DNA of 17,060 nt from Mycobacteriaceae bacterium (GTDB lineage: Bacteria; Actinomycetota; Actinomycetes; Mycobacteriales; Mycobacteriaceae). Location of the stretch: positions 1 through 17,060 of the forward strand of contig JABFVX010000315.1 in assembly GCA_013362555.1 (NCBI GenBank). Reading direction: 5' to 3'. The translations under genes were made by a program, and so were the position numbers. The notes under the pieces were generated by a model. That model did no database searches and was not told where the DNA came from. It was given only the letters and a program-made list of their open reading frames with translations. Positions 14,306 to 17,060 of this stretch are shown one piece after another; the stretch's first letter is position 1; every line of letters starts with the position of its first letter.

Positions 14306-16057
14306 GTGCACAGGCATGCTCGGACCAGGGTGAGGCTGCGGGATGTCGTCCTGCGGGCGCCGGGTGTGGCTTGGCATCTGCCGCGAATCCTGCGCAACGC
14401 GAGCGGTTTCGGCATTCGGCCCGACAGCGCATGGTCGATCGGCGCAATGTTTCAGGAGGCTGCGTGGCGCACTCCGAATGACGTCTTCCTTCGGTTCGAA
14501 GGCGAGGAGTGGACTTATTGCGAGGCAAACCTCATCGTGAACCGCTACGCTTGCGCGCTCGACCAGAAGTACGGTGTCGAGCGCGGGGACGTCGTGGGCG
14601 TCATGCTCGAAAACCGGCCGCAGACACTGTTTCTCGTGCTCGCGGTCGTCAAGCTCGGTGCGGTCGCAGGCATGCTCAATCACCACCAGCGCGGACAGGT
14701 GCTGTCGCACAGCATCGGGCTGCTGCGCAGCAGCATGCTCGTCGTGGGCGCCGAGTGCCGCGACGCCGTCGACCGGCTCGACGACCTGTCGGCATCTGTC
14801 GTCGACGCCGCTGACGTCCACCATGCCGCGGCGTTTGCGAGCGACGCCGATCCTGAAGTCTGTGCGAATGTGACTGCCGGTGAACACGCGTTCCTCGTGT
14901 TCACCTCGGGCACCACCGGCCTGCCCAAAGCCAGCGCAATGTCGCATCTGCGCTGTTCGCGTAGCTGGGCCGGCTTCGGCGGCGTGGGCGTGCGACTCGC
15001 ACGCCGAGACGCGCTGTATTGCTGCCTGCCGCTGTACCACAACAATGCCCTTACAGTGGCGCTGTCGTCGGTGATCGCCGCGAACGCCACATTCGCACTG
15101 GGCGGCAGGTTCTCGGCGTCGACGTTCTGGGACGATATCGCTCGCGCCCGCGCGACGGCTTTCGTTCATGTCGGCGAAATGTGCCGGTATCTGCTCAACC
15201 TGGAGCCGACGCCCGCCGAGCGGGCCCACCGCGTGCGGGTGGTGGTCGGCAACGGGCTGAGCCCCGAGCTGTGGGACGAATTCCGCGACCGCTTCCGCAT
15301 CCGTCGGGTCGTCGAATTCTACGGTGCGAGCGAATGCCCGCTGGCGTTCGTCAACGTGTTCAATGTGCCGAGAACTGCTGGGGTCGGCGCACTTCCGTAC
15401 GCGGTAGTCGAATACGACGCGGAGACCGGTGCGCCGCTGCGCGGTGCAAACGGACGGTTGCGGCGAGCAGGCCGCGGCAATGTGGGTTTGCTGATGTCCC
15501 GAGTCACCGAGATGACGCCGTTCGACGGCTATGTTCACGACGCGAAGGCGAGTGAGGCGAAGTTGATTCGAAACGGCTTCGAGCTCGGGGACGTGTGGTT
15601 CGACACCGGTGATCTGGTGCTCGATCAAGGATGTCGGCACGTCGCCTTCGTGGATCGGCTGGGCGACACGTTCCGGTGGAAAGGTGAGAACGTCTCCGCG
15701 ACACAGGTTGAAGCCGCGATCGCGGCGGTGGGCGCCATCGATCACGCGGTGGTGTACGGGGTGGCAGTGCCGGGTGCGGACGGGAAGGCAGGCATGGCCG
15801 CTGTCGTCCTGCGCAAGAACGCCGCGTTCGACGGGATTGCCCTGGCCGACGGCCTCTACCGCCGGCTGCCGACCTACGCGATGCCCTTGTTCGTGCGCAT
15901 CGTCGACGAGCTCACACTCACGTCGACATTCAAGAACCGCAAGGTCGAACTCAGGGCTGAAGGCTACGATCCCGGCGCCGTGGGTGAGCTGTACGTCCTG
16001 GCCGGGCGAGAAAGCGGATACGTCGCCGCGAACCTGCCTGTCCAGAACGACCCGTAA
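14306..16057 (+). CDS. fadD6: Long-chain fatty acyl-CoA synthetase, FadD6-like
   Basis: 583 residues from the chosen start, close to the length I recall for M. tuberculosis FadD6. It activates long-chain fatty acids with ATP to acyl-AMP and then acyl-CoA. The AMP-binding P-loop FTSGTTGLPK is at 199-208, the FYGASE motif at 338-343, the hinge region DTFRWKGENV at about 454, and the C-terminal catalytic lysine in TFKNRKVELR (Lys546). Long stretches match remembered FadD6 sequence (LYCCLPLYHNNALTVA, FNVPRTAGVG). It is a soluble or peripheral-membrane enzyme. The GTG at 14306 is chosen because GAAAGGA lies eight bases upstream; an in-frame GTG at 14234 has no such site. It follows the DUF4254 gene and is likely read from promoter copy D. 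With the P450 it suggests fatty-acid uptake or tailoring. The exact FadD subfamily is less sure than the reaction. Confidence 0.92.
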   Translation: MHRHARTRVRLRDVVLRAPGVAWHLPRILRNASGFGIRPDSAWSIGAMFQEAAWRTPNDVFLRFEGEEWTYCEANLIVNRYACALDQKYGVERGDVVGVMLENRPQTLFLVLAVVKLGAVAGMLNHHQRGQVLSHSIGLLRSSMLVVGAECRDAVDRLDDLSASVVDAADVHHAAAFASDADPEVCANVTAGEHAFLVFTSGTTGLPKASAMSHLRCSRSWAGFGGVGVRLARRDALYCCLPLYHNNALTVALSSVIAANATFALGGRFSASTFWDDIARARATAFVHVGEMCRYLLNLEPTPAERAHRVRVVVGNGLSPELWDEFRDRFRIRRVVEFYGASECPLAFVNVFNVPRTAGVGALPYAVVEYDAETGAPLRGANGRLRRAGRGNVGLLMSRVTEMTPFDGYVHDAKASEAKLIRNGFELGDVWFDTGDLVLDQGCRHVAFVDRLGDTFRWKGENVSATQVEAAIAAVGAIDHAVVYGVAVPGADGKAGMAAVVLRKNAAFDGIALADGLYRRLPTYAMPLFVRIVDELTLTSTFKNRKVELRAEGYDPGAVGELYVLAGRESGYVAANLPVQNDP

Positions 16058-16081
16058 GGTGCGTCCAACGCAACTCGTGGG

Positions 16082-17020
16082 TCATTCCGGAAGTTCTCGG
16101 TTGATGGTTGCGGTGGCGTTGCCGTAGATGGGCACGCCTGTCGAATGGGCGGTCAGGGCGATTGTGGTCGATTCGGGCGCGGCCTGGATTGCGGCGCCGG
16201 TGAAGGTGATCTCGGCGGGGCGCTGTGTGTCCACGAGAACCGGATTGGCGAAGTGCACCGCGAGGGTAGTGACGGCGCCCGGGTCGGACAGGAACTCGCT
16301 CAGGTAGCCTGCGGCCATTCCCATGGTCAGCATGCCGTGTGCCACCACGGAACTCATGCCGGCGGCCAGCGCCGCGGCGTCGTTCCAGTGAATCGGGTTG
16401 TTGTCACCCGACACCCCGGCGTAGTTGACGAGATCGCCGCGCGCCAATCGGTACGACCGGGCCGGGAACCGCCGTCCGGCGCTGATGTCGCCGGCCGCGG
16501 CAGGCCGCGGCCGGCGCGGGGTGTACCGCCGGCGTGGGACAGGTGCGGCGTCGGATTCGGTCGGCAGCGGGATCGGACGCTCCGGCATGGACAGGGTCTC
16601 GATGTCCCGAGCGGGATCGCCGCGGCGGCCGATCAGGGTGGTGTGAACGGACTGCACCGGACCGGTGTCCACGTCGCTGATGGCGGTGCTGACGACGATG
16701 ATGTCGCCGCCCGCGAGTTCGCGACGGGAATCCACGGTGACGTCGTAAAGCAGACGATCTCCCGCGACCACGGGCCGGTGGCAGCGCAGTTCCTGTTCCA
16801 CGTGCAGCAGCCGGCTAGGGGCGTAATCGGGTAGCGCCGCGCGGAACATGTCGCGCTGCAGGACGCCGCCGGTCGCGGAGGCGAAAGTCACCGGGGCGAC
16901 CAGCCCGGGGTAGCCGAGCTCGCGGGCGGCCGCGTCGTCCCAGTGCGCGGGGTGGAAATCTTGGACGGCGCGGGCGAATTCGCGAATCTTTTCCCGGCCG
17001 ACTTCGTAGTGGTCACCCAT
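16082..17020 (-). CDS. Fused (3R)-hydroxyacyl-ACP dehydratase HadA/HadB
   Basis: 312 residues joining two hotdog-fold units that are separate HadA and HadB proteins in mycobacteria. The N-terminal half (1-135) matches HadA: DHYEVGREKIREFA, ELGYPGLVAPVTF, RPVVAGDRL. An Arg/Pro-rich linker (about 136-183) follows. The C-terminal half matches HadB: RGDLVNYAGVSGDNNPIHW with catalytic Asp206 and His211, then VAHGMLTMG. It should dehydrate 3-hydroxyacyl-ACP in FAS-II/mycolate-type elongation. The usual hadABC neighbours (rpmG, secE, nusG) are absent, so this is probably a second, specialised copy. It is convergent with the FadD6-like gene (24 bp between stops). The frame is open upstream to the window edge, and ATG at 17020 lacks a strong ribosome site, so the true start may lie outside the window. 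Confidence 0.9.
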   Translation of the reverse strand: MGDHYEVGREKIREFARAVQDFHPAHWDDAAARELGYPGLVAPVTFASATGGVLQRDMFRAALPDYAPSRLLHVEQELRCHRPVVAGDRLLYDVTVDSRRELAGGDIIVVSTAISDVDTGPVQSVHTTLIGRRGDPARDIETLSMPERPIPLPTESDAAPVPRRRYTPRRPRPAAAGDISAGRRFPARSYRLARGDLVNYAGVSGDNNPIHWNDAAALAAGMSSVVAHGMLTMGMAAGYLSEFLSDPGAVTTLAVHFANPVLVDTQRPAEITFTGAAIQAAPESTTIALTAHSTGVPIYGNATATINRELPE

Positions 17021-17060
17021 TGCGCTGACCGGTGTTCCGTGCGGCGAACAGGCGCTGGCC

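Noticed and set aside
13712..15745. Minus-strand frame of 677 codons antisense to DUF4254 and FadD6
   Set aside because: FadD6 motifs on the plus strand are unmistakable; the antisense product is low-complexity His/Arg/Asp-rich.
1..17060. CRISPR array, tRNA or rRNA genes, insertion sequences
   Set aside because: No regularly spaced direct repeats, cloverleaf-like sequence, ribosomal sequence or transposase motif was seen on either strand by eye.

Overview
This window looks like chromosomal DNA from a high-GC, mycolic-acid-making actinomycete, most likely Nocardia or a close relative. The reasons are strong GC bias at third codon positions, GTG starts, a FadD6-type acyl-CoA synthetase, a HadA/HadB fused dehydratase, a DUF4254 protein and secretion/toxin genes of actinobacterial type. 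The identifications come from motif and family recall; no database search was run.

Layout from left to right. (1) The 3' end of a very large polymorphic-toxin-like protein with a C-terminal papain-fold (Tox-PL, glutamine deamidase type) domain; its 5' end lies outside the window. (2) A long hairpin that spans its stop codon, then a convergent polytopic VirB6/TrbL-like membrane protein. (3) A small NTF2/SnoaL-fold protein. (4) A large LuxR-type ATP-binding (LAL/MalT-like) regulator. (5) A divergent cytochrome P450. (6) A short AT-richer region holding a small ORF that overlaps (ATGA) a 148-residue unknown protein. (7) A 300-bp gene-free stretch with a 27-bp-arm inverted repeat. (8) On the minus strand, a Gly/Ala- and Pro-rich protein that looks like a type VII (ESX)-associated or pre-toxin protein. 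(9) A DUF4254 gene followed by a FadD6-like acyl-CoA synthetase. (10) On the minus strand, a HadA-HadB fused (3R)-hydroxyacyl-ACP dehydratase.

The main discovery is a repeated, direction-specific promoter/operator element, GTAGGG-N5-CCCCAT, found six times in about 8.7 kb. The copies lie upstream of the VirB6-like gene, the NTF2-like gene, the P450, the small-ORF/148-aa pair, the ESX-like gene and the DUF4254-FadD6 pair. Every copy points at the gene it precedes. A -10-like hexamer with A at position 2 and T at position 6 follows 22 nt downstream in five copies and 23 nt in the sixth. In four copies a start codon begins exactly 34 nt after the element, which predicts leaderless mRNAs. Two of those four starts open short leader peptides, and the main gene's start lies further downstream. 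The best palindromic copy contains GGGAATTCCC, the core of the operator bound by PAS-LuxR regulators such as PimM (CTVGGGAWWTCCCBAG). The LuxR-domain regulator inside the cluster is therefore a candidate regulator. Its own upstream region has no copy.

Together the genes suggest one LuxR-controlled regulon joining envelope/secretion proteins (VirB6-like, ESX-like) with fatty-acid activation and modification (P450, FadD6, DUF4254 and perhaps the HadAB fusion). The regulon is inferred from the sequence pattern; its biological purpose is not known.
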